A DNA stretch of 64,000 nucleotides from Vibrio hippocampi (GCF_921292975.1 NZ_CAKLCM010000003.1:1302001-1366000); one strand, 5' to 3'; positions 43,034 through 53,026 are shown, counted from the stretch's first letter. A program made the numbers and translations. The notes: generated from the sequence alone by a model not told the origin.

Positions 43034-43966
43034 ATGAAAGTGAAAACAAATAAAGCTAACCAGTCGCAAGGCATGTTGATGTTTACTCTAAACGCGCAGA
43101 AGCAGAGTTTTGCTATAGGTACCTTAAAAATAAGGGAAATTATCCCTTATGTACCAACAACACAGATCCCCTATTCTCACCACAATGTCATCGGAACGAT
43201 TAGTATCCGAGGATTTACTGCCCCTGTCATTGATATGGCTGCAGCCATTGGTTTTAGACCCATTGACCCACAAGAGTATGCAACCAGTTATCTGATCGTG
43301 ACTGACTGCCTACGCACGGTGGTAGCTTTCATGGTAAGAGACATAGATAAAATCATAGATTGCGACTGGAAAAACATTGAGCCGGCACCAGAAACCGTAG
43401 GACACAATGTCTTTGTCACTGGCGTAACCCGTTTTGAAGACAAAATCGTTCAACTACTCGATGTCGAGTTACTACTTTCGAAGATCTATCCTCAATATGC
43501 TGACAACCACATTCCCATGCTGACCGATGTACAGCGTGAGCGAATGAAAGCACTCAATATTCTTCTCGTCGATGACTCATCCATCGCCAGAAAACAGCTC
43601 TGCGATGCCTTAGATAATATCAATATCACTTATGATGTCTGCAAAGATGGCAATAGCGCCCTGGCGTTTATGCAACAAAAAGCCCGCAGTAATACGGCTA
43701 TAGACATCTTAGTCAGCGATATTGAGATGCCGGGTCTTGATGGTTACGAGTTGGCATTTGAGGTACAAAACAGCAGCGAACTCAGCCACTGCTATCGGAT
43801 TTTGCATACCTCATTGTCAAGTCAAATGTCGACCGATCGCGCTCATCAAGTAGGTGCTCATGAAGCGTTAGAAAAATTCAACGCAGGAGAACTTATCGAA
43901 GCGATGCTGCGTGGGGCTGAAGAGCTAGATAAAACCCAAAACCACAATAAGTGCGCTAATCTATAA
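43034..43966 (+). CDS. cheV: Chemotaxis coupling protein CheV
   Basis: A 310-residue protein: a CheW-like domain (about 10-165; MLMFTLNAQKQSFAIGTLKI, then VIGTISIRGFTAPVIDMAAA) joined to a response-regulator receiver (about 180-305) with ILLVDDSSIARKQL, the phospho-acceptor in DILVSDIEMPGLDGYEL and the conserved lysine near EALEKFNAGEL. It couples chemoreceptors to CheA and tunes adaptation by phosphorylation. The end overlaps the convergent MFS gene by 11 bases. No other che gene is nearby. Confidence 0.9.
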   Translation: MKVKTNKANQSQGMLMFTLNAQKQSFAIGTLKIREIIPYVPTTQIPYSHHNVIGTISIRGFTAPVIDMAAAIGFRPIDPQEYATSYLIVTDCLRTVVAFMVRDIDKIIDCDWKNIEPAPETVGHNVFVTGVTRFEDKIVQLLDVELLLSKIYPQYADNHIPMLTDVQRERMKALNILLVDDSSIARKQLCDALDNINITYDVCKDGNSALAFMQQKARSNTAIDILVSDIEMPGLDGYELAFEVQNSSELSHCYRILHTSLSSQMSTDRAHQVGAHEALEKFNAGELIEAMLRGAEELDKTQNHNKCANL

Positions 43967-45167
43967 CATTCACCGCATTGACTTGGTGCTGGCGCCATTG
44001 GCTTGAAACCAGCACAAGTCCCATTGCCATTGCCGACACCACGTAAAAAACGGCCAATGTTGATTGGCTTGTGACCCAGTTTTCGACTAACAAGGCACCA
44101 AAGACACCGGCAATCACCATCTGGATAGAGCCCGACAACGCGGATACCGCTCCAGCTTGGCGTTTATGTGGCGCTAACAATAGTGAAATTGAAATCGGGA
44201 ACGAAAGCCCTTGCGCGACGGTCAACCACGTAAACGCGAACAGTAAGTTGAATACCGTCATCTCAGTAAACCACAACCAAATCCCAGAAAACGCACTAAT
44301 CGCAATCGCCACCGCTAGCATCTTGCTCGTCGACACGTAACGACTAAATACATTAAGCGCAACACTGCCCACGAGCAGACCTGTCGAAGGAATAATCATC
44401 AAGCTGCCATATTGTGCTGCGGTCAAACCCAACTCTTGCTGCATTAAATATGGAAACAAACTCAACGAAACAACCGCACCTAAATAACTAATCCAGTTAT
44501 AGCTTGCGCTGCCGATGACCTGTGGGTTAATAATGAGCTTGGCGTAGGTACTGAGCAATTTACTGGGTTCAAAACGTCTCGGTTGATAAGGCAAGGTTTC
44601 GGGCAAAATAAACCAACCCAGAACAAAAATCGCCAACAGATAAACCATCACAAACCAAAACACGGCTTGCCAACCCAAATGAAATGCAATCCATCCGCCA
44701 AAAACCGGAGCAATGATCGGCATAATCGAGGCTGTCATGGAGATATATGACAACGCTTTCGTCAATTGTGCACCATCATAACTGTCTCGCAGCACACTTC
44801 TTCCCAATACCGACGCGCTCCCCGCACCTAAGCCTTGTAACAATCGTCCAAGTACCAAGATATAAATATTCTGGCTAAATAGAACGCACAACAAGGTGCC
44901 AAGTAAGTAGATCCCTTGACCAAGAATAAACACCGGTCTGCGCCCAATCGCATCCGACAATGGACCATAGATTAGCTGAGATAAACCAAATCCCACCAAA
45001 AATAGCGTCACTAGCCACTGAGCTTGTCCGGCATCAATAGACAAAGCCTCACTGATCATCGGTAACGATGGTAAGTAAATGCTCACGCCTACTTGCCCGG
45101 TTGCGATGATCATCATGGCAAGCAGCATAGGGGTTTTGTTGAATGAATTAGCAATATCAGTTTTCAT
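43956..45167 (-). CDS. Bcr/CflA-type MFS drug efflux transporter
   Basis: A 403-residue, 12-segment MFS protein. The opening YLPSLPMISEALSIDAGQAQ and loop GPLSDAIGRRPVFILG, followed by LGRLLQGLGAGSASVLGRSV, are the DHA1 Bcr/CflA/EmrD pattern. Proton-driven export of drugs or metabolites is inferred from the family. The LysR gene diverges from it, and a LysR-type dyad lies in the short intergenic region, suggesting control by that regulator. Confidence 0.85.
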   Translation of the reverse strand: MKTDIANSFNKTPMLLAMMIIATGQVGVSIYLPSLPMISEALSIDAGQAQWLVTLFLVGFGLSQLIYGPLSDAIGRRPVFILGQGIYLLGTLLCVLFSQNIYILVLGRLLQGLGAGSASVLGRSVLRDSYDGAQLTKALSYISMTASIMPIIAPVFGGWIAFHLGWQAVFWFVMVYLLAIFVLGWFILPETLPYQPRRFEPSKLLSTYAKLIINPQVIGSASYNWISYLGAVVSLSLFPYLMQQELGLTAAQYGSLMIIPSTGLLVGSVALNVFSRYVSTSKMLAVAIAISAFSGIWLWFTEMTVFNLLFAFTWLTVAQGLSFPISISLLLAPHKRQAGAVSALSGSIQMVIAGVFGALLVENWVTSQSTLAVFYVVSAMAMGLVLVSSQWRQHQVNAVNVID

Positions 45168-45179
45168 GGCTTCATTGTA

Positions 45180-45195
45180 TATTGCGTATTCAATA
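45180..45195. promoter_or_regulatory. LysR-type binding dyad between the MFS and LysR genes
   Basis: TATTG-CGTATT-CAATA, a T-N11-A type inverted repeat in the 116-bp divergent region. Confidence 0.5.
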
Positions 45196-45283
45196 ATGAT
45201 AATATCCGTTTTTGGAATTAAATTACGTCCTAATGGGAATTAATACTTCATTACCAATAGCACCCTATAAACAAGGAGCGCCC

Positions 45284-46183
45284 ATGGACTGGATACAAAA
45301 TATCAACACCTATATTAAAGTGGTCGAAGAGGGGAGTTTTAATGGTGCGGCAAGGCGTTTAAATACCACCAGTTCTGCGGTAAGCAAACGCATTCACTGG
45401 TTAGAAGAACGAATTGGGGTGCAGTTGCTAAAGCGCACAACGCGCTCAGTCACTCAAACCGAGGCAGGAGCACTGTTCTATGAACGGTCAAAAGATTCGC
45501 TCGACCGCTTTCAATCCATCATTGACGAAACACGATCAGTCAGTCAATCGCCAGCAGGCTTGTTAAAAATTGGCGCGACTATCGCAGTGGGTTCCAAGTT
45601 TTTGGTTCAATATCTGGAACAGTTTCTCAAGCTGTATCCCGATATTCGGGTGCAATTGATCACGACCGTGCCGGGTCAAATACCGAATAGTAATCTCGAT
45701 GTTTTTATCAGTCGCGAACTGGAAACGATGAACAGTCTAAGCATGAAGCAGACTCCCCTGTTTGAGCAGAAAATCGGTTTCTATGCCTCTGATAGTTATC
45801 TCGCACAACATGGCGAACCCAAAACCATTGAAGAATTAAAACAACACAATGTTCTGATTTGGGGTGAGCGTCCACAGCGTGAATATAAGATCTCTAAAAC
45901 TCAACGTGTGATGTTATCCGGCAACTTTGCAACGACTAACCCTGAAGCACTGTACTCCGCAGCAAAAAGCGGTATGGGCATTCTTATCAGCAATGACATC
46001 ATGATTAAACAAGAGATTAAATCCGGCGAGCTAAAACGAATTTTGCCGGAACTGCATGCTCAAGACACCACGGTGTATGCGTATTATCCCAATCTGGATT
46101 ACGAACATACTCGAACCAAGCTGTTTCTGGATTTTATTAAGGCAAAGATTGAAGAATTAGGGGAGCTAGGAGCTAGGAGCTAG
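45284..46183 (+). CDS. LysR-family regulator, CrgA-like, ending in a heptamer repeat
   Basis: 299 residues from ATG 45284 (AAGGAG 9 bases before). The N-terminal HTH is VVEEGSFNGAARRLNTTSSA followed by VSKRIHWLE; the effector domain follows from about 90 to 290. It diverges from the Bcr/CflA-type transporter, a classical regulator-target arrangement. The final residues (ELGELGARS) and the stop lie in the first units of a GAGCTAG/GGGCTAG array, so the C-terminus depends on repeat phase. Confidence 0.85.
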   Translation: MDWIQNINTYIKVVEEGSFNGAARRLNTTSSAVSKRIHWLEERIGVQLLKRTTRSVTQTEAGALFYERSKDSLDRFQSIIDETRSVSQSPAGLLKIGATIAVGSKFLVQYLEQFLKLYPDIRVQLITTVPGQIPNSNLDVFISRELETMNSLSMKQTPLFEQKIGFYASDSYLAQHGEPKTIEELKQHNVLIWGERPQREYKISKTQRVMLSGNFATTNPEALYSAAKSGMGILISNDIMIKQEIKSGELKRILPELHAQDTTVYAYYPNLDYEHTRTKLFLDFIKAKIEELGELGARS

Positions 46184-46260
46184 GGGCTAGGGGCTAGGGG
46201 CTAGGGGCTAGGGGCTAGGGGCTAGGGGCTAGGGGCTAGGGGCTAGGGGCTAGGGGCTAG
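46163..46260 (+). repeat. Heptamer microsatellite (GAGCTAG)3(GGGCTAG)11
   Basis: Fourteen contiguous 7-bp units, the last eleven identical, covering the LysR stop codon and ending just before a terminator. Confidence 0.98.
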
Positions 46261-46267
46261 GAAATAG

Positions 46268-46303
46268 AAAAGCACCTTTATCTTGCGATGGAAAGGTGCT
46301 TTT
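46268..46303. terminator. Terminator between the LysR gene and the PL6 gene
   Basis: AAAAGCACCTTT pairs with AAAGGTGCTTTT over 12 bases; it has A and T runs on each side, so it can serve both convergent genes. Confidence 0.9.
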
Positions 46304-46326
46304 GGGTTATTTATGGGTGGAGTCGA

Positions 46327-49300
46327 TTATTGGTCGATACGCTTGATTAAACGAATATCGTCTAGATAACCTTCAGAGTCGTCGCCCGGTTCGCCTTGAT
46401 AACTTAAGCTGAATTCATCAACTCGAACTTCTAGGTCGTCATCCATGTATTGCTCATGGGCATAAAGTTCTGCATCACTTAGCGAGCTATCAATCTCAAG
46501 TAGCGCAAAGATCTCTACCGATGAATAACTCGCACTATCGAAGGTCATACTCACTTGCTTAAAGCAATCTTTCACTGAACCCTCAGGCGCATCATCGAGA
46601 TCTTTTCTATGCTCTCTTGCGTCCGCAATGATAGTACCAGTGTCCACTTCCCTTACACCAAAATGCAGCGTGCTTAATGAATCATCCCCTTTGTTGTCAC
46701 AATAATAGAGAGCGTAGGTCATTTCTGTATCTTGCGGTAAGCCTTCTACGACTTGGCTAATACCCGGTTTCGACTGGAAATCATGAGGATAGCTCGTTTG
46801 GTCAGCCCTAAATCGGATACGCGCTGAACCACTAGAGCCTTCACTATCGGTAAATGCGCTATCGCCTGAACTACCAACATCACCTAAACCAGCATCACTA
46901 CCTTCATAGGTATCCCAAACGTCAGAACTACCACTGTTCTTACGCCATAGACCAAGTTGAGGATCGGCAATATTTGCAAATTGTTCGACAGTTTCTGGTA
47001 GCGTCAACGTCAATAGTGCCGACGTTGTACTATCCGTAGTGAACTCCTTGCTAACCCAGGTATAATCACTGCTGTCCGCCTGCCCTTGCAGGGTAGCTAA
47101 ATCACCAACAGAAACATTGTAGAGTCCTTTGACAAACGCTGACACCGCATAGCGAGTATTAGCGTCTAGAGCAATGGTCTGAGTTGCACTGCCACCCGCG
47201 GTCACTTTGATGCTAGCGTCACGAGAGAAAGCTTCATCCCCAGAAACCAAAGTCACACTGCCATAACTCCAGTCTTCTAGACCATTGTCAAAGCTTGGGT
47301 TAACAATCGTCTCTTCTTGCATGATGGCCGTTGGCTTGTCGATGGCGTAACTCGTTGGACCAACATCTTCATAGCTAAGAGGTTGATACAGATTATCTGC
47401 ATCCACCGTTTCATCAGCACCTACTGTCGTCGTTTCCGAACGAAGGTTGCCGTCCATATCAATCTCAACGACGTCAAAGTCACCTTTCTCATAGCTACTG
47501 TTCGCATCCAGGTTTGGTGAATCGTTCGATGCACGATACAAGCCATCGTCACCTTTGACTAAAGCCGCTGAAGCAAATTCGAATCCAGAGGTTCCTAGTG
47601 CAACAGCATCATCATCAGAGAACGCCTGACCATAAACAATGTTGCCCGTAATATAGGAGTTTTCCGGCAGACCTCGCTCCGCTTCAGTAATGACCGGACC
47701 AATCGCTGCATCAATGATGTTATTGGCTAGATAGACGTTTTCTGGTTTATCAGACTTACTACCACCATCGATGTTTAAGCTGTTAACACTATCGACAATG
47801 GTGTTATGAGCAACATGCACATTTTCAAATTGCTGATAACCATTATCACCATCACCTGCACCATCCGAGCCCATCAAAACAATACCGCCATGATGGGTCG
47901 TATCCTTGTAGCGAGCGCCTTCGATATAGTTGTTGGTCACTGTGTGATCGCCATCAACCAAACGAATACCACCAGACAATGGATAGTCATCACCAATAAT
48001 AAAGTTATTGCTGATCACCGCTGAGCCACCATGACGAGTCGTCAGTGAGCCATAGCTATTACGAATAGTATTGAAGCTAATGTTATTATTGGCTGCCTTA
48101 TTGGAAATCACTTCGGCTTCGCCTTGGATATTCTCAAACAGGTTACCAATAATCATCGAATCACCCGGATAGTGATGAGTGAAACTCAAACCCGTTCGAA
48201 TCGCTTCATAGTTGTTATCACTGCTTGTTGCATACATCTGACCTTCCGCTGGGGCACGGTTAGCGATATAGTTTTTGTATACCACAATACCCTGAGCCAA
48301 CTCAGCAATTTGCGCCTCTTCTGTCCACTCATCATCAGCCCAGCGTACGAACGAGAGCATTGGGGATGCGGTGGTTTTTCCACTAAAGATACTGTGGTCA
48401 ATCCAGATATTTTTACCATAGATATTCAACCACTCGCCTGATGATGAATCATCAGAAGTAATGCCTTCATCCGCATCAACATTAAGTACCGCAATCTCTG
48501 TGATACGACAGTTATGGCACAGATTACCCGTCCCAAAGCGCGTCGCAATAAGGTTGCTGCTTGAGCTATTACCGCCATCAAACACTAAACCTTGAAGCTG
48601 AACATAGCTACCACCCATTGAGATTTGCGCATCACCTTTAATGATAGCTTTACCCGGATTCTCTGCGGCTACCTTAATTGGAGCCTCTTCCGTACCATTA
48701 CCACCGAATTTAATTTCTAGGTCTTGATATTCACCATCAGCTAGGCACGCTGTTGTACCCGCGACCATATCGTCAGAGACAGCGTCCTCAAGATCCGAGG
48801 TTGAAGTATAGACTTCCGTACACACGACCTCTGGCACAGTCAAAATACCAGCAGGAAGTAACTCGGCGGCTAGGTCTTTATTGGGACCCGTTGGGTCTGT
48901 TGGATCGGTTGGGTCTGTCGGATCAGTTGGGTCCGTCGGATCGGTTGGGTCCGTCGGATCAGTTGGGTCCGTCGGATCAGTTGGGTCCGTCGGATCAGTT
49001 GGGTCCGTCGGATCAGTTGGGTCCGTCGGATCAGTTGGGTCCGTCGGGTCAGTTGGGTCCGTCGGATCGGTTGGGTCTGTCGGATCGGTTGGCTCTTCGC
49101 TTTCCGTAACCATGACCTCAAATTCGCTCTTCAAAGTAGCGCGCACTTTGCCGCTACTGTCTACGTCTTCAGCACTCAGTACAATTGTGGCTGTACCAGC
49201 GACGAGATCGGATGCTTGAGAAACCACGAGCGTATTGGTGTCGCTATCAACACTCACTGCCAGACCCAAACTACTGACATCAGTCTCATCGTCTAGCTCA

Positions 49301-50208
49301 ATTTGCACCTGAGTTACATCCAAATCACTGTATAAGTCTGCGATATCAATGTTGCTGGTCTCAAAATCAACTTCGGTCTCAATCGTTAAAGCATCTAGGT
49401 CCGCTTGTACTGCACCGACTTCGGTCGCATCTAGGACGAGTTTATGATTGACCACGGTTGTCGGATCAAGTGCCTCACCAACCTGTCCGCTATCTTCAAT
49501 CACTGGTTTATAATCCGGATCAGTTATCTGCTCGTCGGTTAAGTCCTCAACAACATCTCCTGCCGCCTCGGCAAATTCAGTAGACTTGCTCTCATAAGTT
49601 TCAGGGTTTGCGATCTTCGATTCGGTCAGTATCTGGGCTGTTTTGTGCAGTTGAGTATTTTGTGCCTCACCCGAAATGTAGTCCTCATATAAGTCATCCG
49701 AACCGGAAACTAAGTCACCTAATACCGCAACGACGGCTTGCTCGGCCTCTTCTTGCGTTGCACCTGCTTCCATTTCTAGAACAATAAGATCGGTAATTGG
49801 CGAAATGACCTGTGAACTCGATGGCGCTCTAAACACAACCTCATGGGCCATGGGTTGATCGGCATGATCCATATCAACGGTGTAAACACCCGCATATGTG
49901 GAAGAATCATGACTAATCAGAGCACTTTGCACTGAGCCACCAGCGGTCAATGTTTGTAAAGCTAAGCGAATGTCGGAATCTTGCTCTATCGATAACTGAC
50001 CACTTGAATCGGTCAAGCCAAATATTGTTTCATCACCTACGTCTAGTGCACCATTGTCATTTGAGTCGTCGAATACAACGGCATTTTTAAAATAACCATC
50101 AAATCCGCTAATCGTTACTAAATTCGATCCAGAATCTGAGTCTGAATCACTGCCGCAACCCATTATCGCTAATGTCAGTGCGGATAACACAAAATACTTA
50201 GCTTTCAC
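46327..50208 (-). CDS. PL6-family polysaccharide (alginate) lyase lipoprotein, 1293 aa
   Basis: GTG start at 50208 with GGGGGGA upstream. Lipobox LAIMGC puts the acylated cysteine at 18. An N-terminal acidic region (about 30-370) precedes a (TDP)22 linker at 374-439. The PL6 right-handed beta helix runs about 455-880: NGTEEAPIKVAAENPGKAI, VQLQGLVFDGG, K704 in EVISNKAANNN and R725 in LTTRHGGSA. The 21-residue spacing equals the K250/R271 spacing I recall for chondroitinase B, the PL6 reference enzyme. C-terminal modules include NPSFDNGLEDWSYGS (carbohydrate-binding-like, about 970-1110) and another beta domain. Surface degradation of alginate by elimination is inferred. Confidence 0.85.
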   Translation of the reverse strand: MKAKYFVLSALTLAIMGCGSDSDSDSGSNLVTISGFDGYFKNAVVFDDSNDNGALDVGDETIFGLTDSSGQLSIEQDSDIRLALQTLTAGGSVQSALISHDSSTYAGVYTVDMDHADQPMAHEVVFRAPSSSQVISPITDLIVLEMEAGATQEEAEQAVVAVLGDLVSGSDDLYEDYISGEAQNTQLHKTAQILTESKIANPETYESKSTEFAEAAGDVVEDLTDEQITDPDYKPVIEDSGQVGEALDPTTVVNHKLVLDATEVGAVQADLDALTIETEVDFETSNIDIADLYSDLDVTQVQIELDDETDVSSLGLAVSVDSDTNTLVVSQASDLVAGTATIVLSAEDVDSSGKVRATLKSEFEVMVTESEEPTDPTDPTDPTDPTDPTDPTDPTDPTDPTDPTDPTDPTDPTDPTDPTDPTDPTDPTDPTDPTDPTDPTGPNKDLAAELLPAGILTVPEVVCTEVYTSTSDLEDAVSDDMVAGTTACLADGEYQDLEIKFGGNGTEEAPIKVAAENPGKAIIKGDAQISMGGSYVQLQGLVFDGGNSSSSNLIATRFGTGNLCHNCRITEIAVLNVDADEGITSDDSSSGEWLNIYGKNIWIDHSIFSGKTTASPMLSFVRWADDEWTEEAQIAELAQGIVVYKNYIANRAPAEGQMYATSSDNNYEAIRTGLSFTHHYPGDSMIIGNLFENIQGEAEVISNKAANNNISFNTIRNSYGSLTTRHGGSAVISNNFIIGDDYPLSGGIRLVDGDHTVTNNYIEGARYKDTTHHGGIVLMGSDGAGDGDNGYQQFENVHVAHNTIVDSVNSLNIDGGSKSDKPENVYLANNIIDAAIGPVITEAERGLPENSYITGNIVYGQAFSDDDAVALGTSGFEFASAALVKGDDGLYRASNDSPNLDANSSYEKGDFDVVEIDMDGNLRSETTTVGADETVDADNLYQPLSYEDVGPTSYAIDKPTAIMQEETIVNPSFDNGLEDWSYGSVTLVSGDEAFSRDASIKVTAGGSATQTIALDANTRYAVSAFVKGLYNVSVGDLATLQGQADSSDYTWVSKEFTTDSTTSALLTLTLPETVEQFANIADPQLGLWRKNSGSSDVWDTYEGSDAGLGDVGSSGDSAFTDSEGSSGSARIRFRADQTSYPHDFQSKPGISQVVEGLPQDTEMTYALYYCDNKGDDSLSTLHFGVREVDTGTIIADAREHRKDLDDAPEGSVKDCFKQVSMTFDSASYSSVEIFALLEIDSSLSDAELYAHEQYMDDDLEVRVDEFSLSYQGEPGDDSEGYLDDIRLIKRIDQ
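48892..49089 (-). repeat. 9/18-bp tandem repeat encoding (TDP)22
   Basis: 198 bases in frame inside the PL6 gene; many neighbouring units repeat as identical 18-mers (ggatcagttgggtccgtc), implying recent expansion. Confidence 0.97.
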
Positions 50209-50343
50209 TGTTTATTCCCCCCAGTTTTGTAATACAACATTACATAGAGAAATAATGACGAGGAATATAGAAAAAGCTAACCCGTAAGGAACACGGTGAG
50301 AGTTGTGACGGCAAATTAATATCAATATCCGAATTAGATCACA

Positions 50344-50378
50344 AAAAAAGTGGCAATAAATCAATATGCCACTTTTTT
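50344..50378 (-). terminator. Terminator after narP
   Basis: AAAAAAGTGGCA pairs with TGCCACTTTTTT over an 11-base loop; A and T runs on both sides. Confidence 0.9.
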
Positions 50379-50461
50379 ATTTGCACCAGCTCTGTCAGAT
50401 TATTCTTCTAATGCATTGAGTTTGCTTATATAAAATCTGTCAAAATGGTATTTGTAATATG

Positions 50462-51094
50462 TTATTTTATTTCACCAAATCGTTCTAGATACAGTATTGT
50501 CGCCGCGGTTCTTGACGGAACTTGCAGTTTTCGTAACAGGCTCTTCATATGAACCTTGACGGTTGATTCTGATATAAAGAGTCTGTCGGCGATTTGTTTG
50601 TTGCGAAATCCTTTCGCTACCTCTTGCAGTATTTGGCTTTCTCTTTCCGTCAATGTTGTAAACACATCGTCAGAGTTTGCGCGTTCTTCCAGGTACTTTG
50701 CTACTGCTCGGCTAAATACCTTGTTACCAGAAGCTAACTGCTGCAGTAACGCAATAATGTCATCCGGCTCGGTATCCTTTAATAGATAACCATCAGCACC
50801 GGCTTTTACCAGCGCTTCAATATCAGCGGGAATATCAGATACCGTTAATATCACAATATGACCATCAAAATCATCTTCACGTAATGCTTTTAGTGTGTCT
50901 AAGCCAGACATGCCTTTCATATTGAGATCAAGCAAAATAAGGTCAGGCTGTTTTTCTTTCGCCAACGCGATCGCCTCTGCACCATTGCTGGCTTCGCCAA
51001 CGACATCAAAATCGTCTTCGAAATTGAGAAGTTGTCCGATGCCACGACGCATCAATGGGTGGTCATCCACCAACATCACTCTATACTGGTTCAC
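50462..51094 (-). CDS. narP: Nitrate/nitrite response regulator NarP
   Basis: A 210-residue protein starting with GTG (NQYRVMLVDDHPLMRRGIGQ). The receiver domain (1-120) has acidic pair DD near 10, the phospho-acceptor in LILLDLNMKGMSGLDTL and lysine in LLKDTEPDD; the C-terminal LuxR-type HTH (about 145-205) has LTERESQILQEVAKGFRNKQ and STVKVHMKSLLRKL. NarL/NarP identity is supported by the narQ-type kinase gene it overlaps by 14 bases and by the divergent nap operon, the expected target. Confidence 0.85.
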   Translation of the reverse strand: MNQYRVMLVDDHPLMRRGIGQLLNFEDDFDVVGEASNGAEAIALAKEKQPDLILLDLNMKGMSGLDTLKALREDDFDGHIVILTVSDIPADIEALVKAGADGYLLKDTEPDDIIALLQQLASGNKVFSRAVAKYLEERANSDDVFTTLTERESQILQEVAKGFRNKQIADRLFISESTVKVHMKSLLRKLQVPSRTAATILYLERFGEIK

Positions 51095-52805
51095 TCAGGG
51101 GCTCCTTAATTCTGTGGAAACTTAGCGTCACTTCACAGCCATGATCTGCAGCCGAATTAATCGACAAGTCTGCATTAAGCCTAGCAGCTCTCTCTTGCAT
51201 TATACTCATGCCATAGTGATTTAATTTCTCGGTATTTTTGTCAAATCCAATGCCATCATCGGTCACTTTTACGGTGACTGCTCCCTGCTCATCTTCAACA
51301 CAGTAGACCGAAATAGTCTGTGCTTGCGCATGTTTTACAGCGTTTAACACCGCTTCACGTATCACTTGTAGTAAATGAACTTGCTCGTTTGCACCGAGTT
51401 CAAGAGAAGAAATATTATTTTCTAACTTGATGAGCACGTCGGTTTGTTCATTAATTTGTTGCAACATCTCAGTGATCGCTTCACCAAATGTACCCTCTTT
51501 AATCGACAACCTAAAGGTGGTTAAAAGCTCTCTTAGTTGGGTATAAGCGTCATCCAAGCCTTGCCGCAAATCTTCCAAAACCGTCACAGAGCGACTATTT
51601 TGCGTCTGAGTAAGTTCTTTTTGAATCGAGCGATTAAGCAGCGTCACTTGAATTTTGAGATAGGAAAGAGATTGCGCCAATGAATCATGCAACTCTCTGG
51701 CAATCGTTGCCCTCTCTTCCATCAGGATAATCCGCTCCGTCTGCCTTTGTGCTTTATTGTAATACACCGCGCGAGATAAAATCTGCACAAAGTTGTCCAT
51801 CAGCTTTTCGTCGGGTATAGGCGGGGCAAACTGATAGCGCAGATGCCCAAGCGCGTCGCCATCGAGGTGCAAATACTTGGTTCGCTCTTGACCCCCGCTA
51901 AATTCGCCCTCGGTAGCAACCCATGGTCTTCCTTCAACCTCATCCACTTGCAGCTCGACGGCCGTGATGCCCTCAACGCTGGAGATATAAGTGACGATAG
52001 CCCGGAAGTTCTCATGTGAAATGCGAGTTCCCGTCAACTCTTGTGAAGACTGATAAAGCACTTGCAACGATTGGTGTGCGTGTTGCAGTTTATGGGTTTT
52101 TTCGTCCACGGCTTGCTCCAACCCTCGATACAGCTTACCCAGATCATGAGCCATATTGCTGAAGGCGCGCGCGAGTATACCCAACTCGTTGTGAGAGCGA
52201 ATATCAACGTTGACATCAAAAGAACGATTTTTGATCTGCTCACTGGCAACAATTAACTGCCCCAGAGGCTTAACGATCTGTTTGCGTACAAACAAAACCA
52301 CATAGACAGCAACAATTAAAATACCGCCTAACCCAATGCCACCCGCCCAAGCCAAGCGCATCAACTTATTTTCTGAATGCTCCTGTAGCTTTAAGACGAA
52401 GTGGTCAATACGGTCGACAAAATCAGCAACCACATAAAGATAGTCTGCTCTATTATCGCTTTGCAGTAATACCTTGAGCTGTTGCCAACGCTCTATCAGC
52501 CCAGCGTAATCACGACCAATGGTGTCGGGGACATCCCAAGACTGTAAAGCTCGCATAGAGGGTGAGTGTAATGACTGTTCAAACTGAGCAACATGTTCGG
52601 GAAATAGCGGCGAGTCAGCTTGCAAGTCATAAGCAAGTCGATAGCTTTGCATACGCATTGAACCAGAAATATTCACAGCTTCTGCATCATTAAGACTGGA
52701 AGCCAATGTCACGATTGCAAAGTTTGTGGTGGCCAATGACAGCAGCAATATCGCTATCATGGCTTTTGCGATCACGCCTGTGACTGACTTATTGGCTCTG
52801 TTCAT
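51081..52805 (-). CDS. narQ: Nitrate/nitrite sensor histidine kinase NarQ
   Basis: 574 residues. The periplasmic sensor (about 35-145) carries the nitrate-binding P-box ISGSMRMQSYRLAYDL at 46-61; a second membrane segment at about 150-172 leads to HAMP (residues 175-225), a signalling helix and GAF-like region, then the HisKA_3 dimerisation box with ARELHDSLAQSLSYLKIQV and an HATPase with VTDDGIGFD. This order is that of NarX/NarQ. It is divergent from napF and operonic with narP. Confidence 0.9.
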   Translation of the reverse strand: MNRANKSVTGVIAKAMIAILLLSLATTNFAIVTLASSLNDAEAVNISGSMRMQSYRLAYDLQADSPLFPEHVAQFEQSLHSPSMRALQSWDVPDTIGRDYAGLIERWQQLKVLLQSDNRADYLYVVADFVDRIDHFVLKLQEHSENKLMRLAWAGGIGLGGILIVAVYVVLFVRKQIVKPLGQLIVASEQIKNRSFDVNVDIRSHNELGILARAFSNMAHDLGKLYRGLEQAVDEKTHKLQHAHQSLQVLYQSSQELTGTRISHENFRAIVTYISSVEGITAVELQVDEVEGRPWVATEGEFSGGQERTKYLHLDGDALGHLRYQFAPPIPDEKLMDNFVQILSRAVYYNKAQRQTERIILMEERATIARELHDSLAQSLSYLKIQVTLLNRSIQKELTQTQNSRSVTVLEDLRQGLDDAYTQLRELLTTFRLSIKEGTFGEAITEMLQQINEQTDVLIKLENNISSLELGANEQVHLLQVIREAVLNAVKHAQAQTISVYCVEDEQGAVTVKVTDDGIGFDKNTEKLNHYGMSIMQERAARLNADLSINSAADHGCEVTLSFHRIKEPLSEPV

Positions 52806-52871
52806 TAATCATTATTCCTTCCAACAAACACCAACCTGCATCACGTTTAGAAGAACAGTGACGGCAATTAG

Positions 52872-52915
52872 TTGATCCAAAACAAGGATAGACCCTAATT
52901 AACCACTAAGGGTTA
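52872..52915 (+). promoter_or_regulatory. FNR-like and NarP-like sites upstream of napF
   Basis: TTGAT-CCAA-AACAA (52872-52885) matches the FNR consensus at 9 of 10 positions. TAACCAC-TA-AGGGTTA (52900-52915) is a 7-2-7 inverted heptamer pair like NarP sites. Both lie 110-155 bp before the napF start in the divergent narQ-nap region. Confidence 0.6.
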
Positions 52916-53026
52916 TTTATCCGATTATGACAAAAACTACAATTGATATGACTGTTAATGAAAAAATGTGAACAGATAAATTGGTCTACACTTAATTACT
53001 ATAAACAATTATATCAGGTGCGACGA

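Noticed and set aside
48881..49219. 112-residue plus-strand frame of GSV repeats
   Set aside because: Antisense shadow of the (TDP)22 repeat of the PL6 gene; low-complexity and without own signals.
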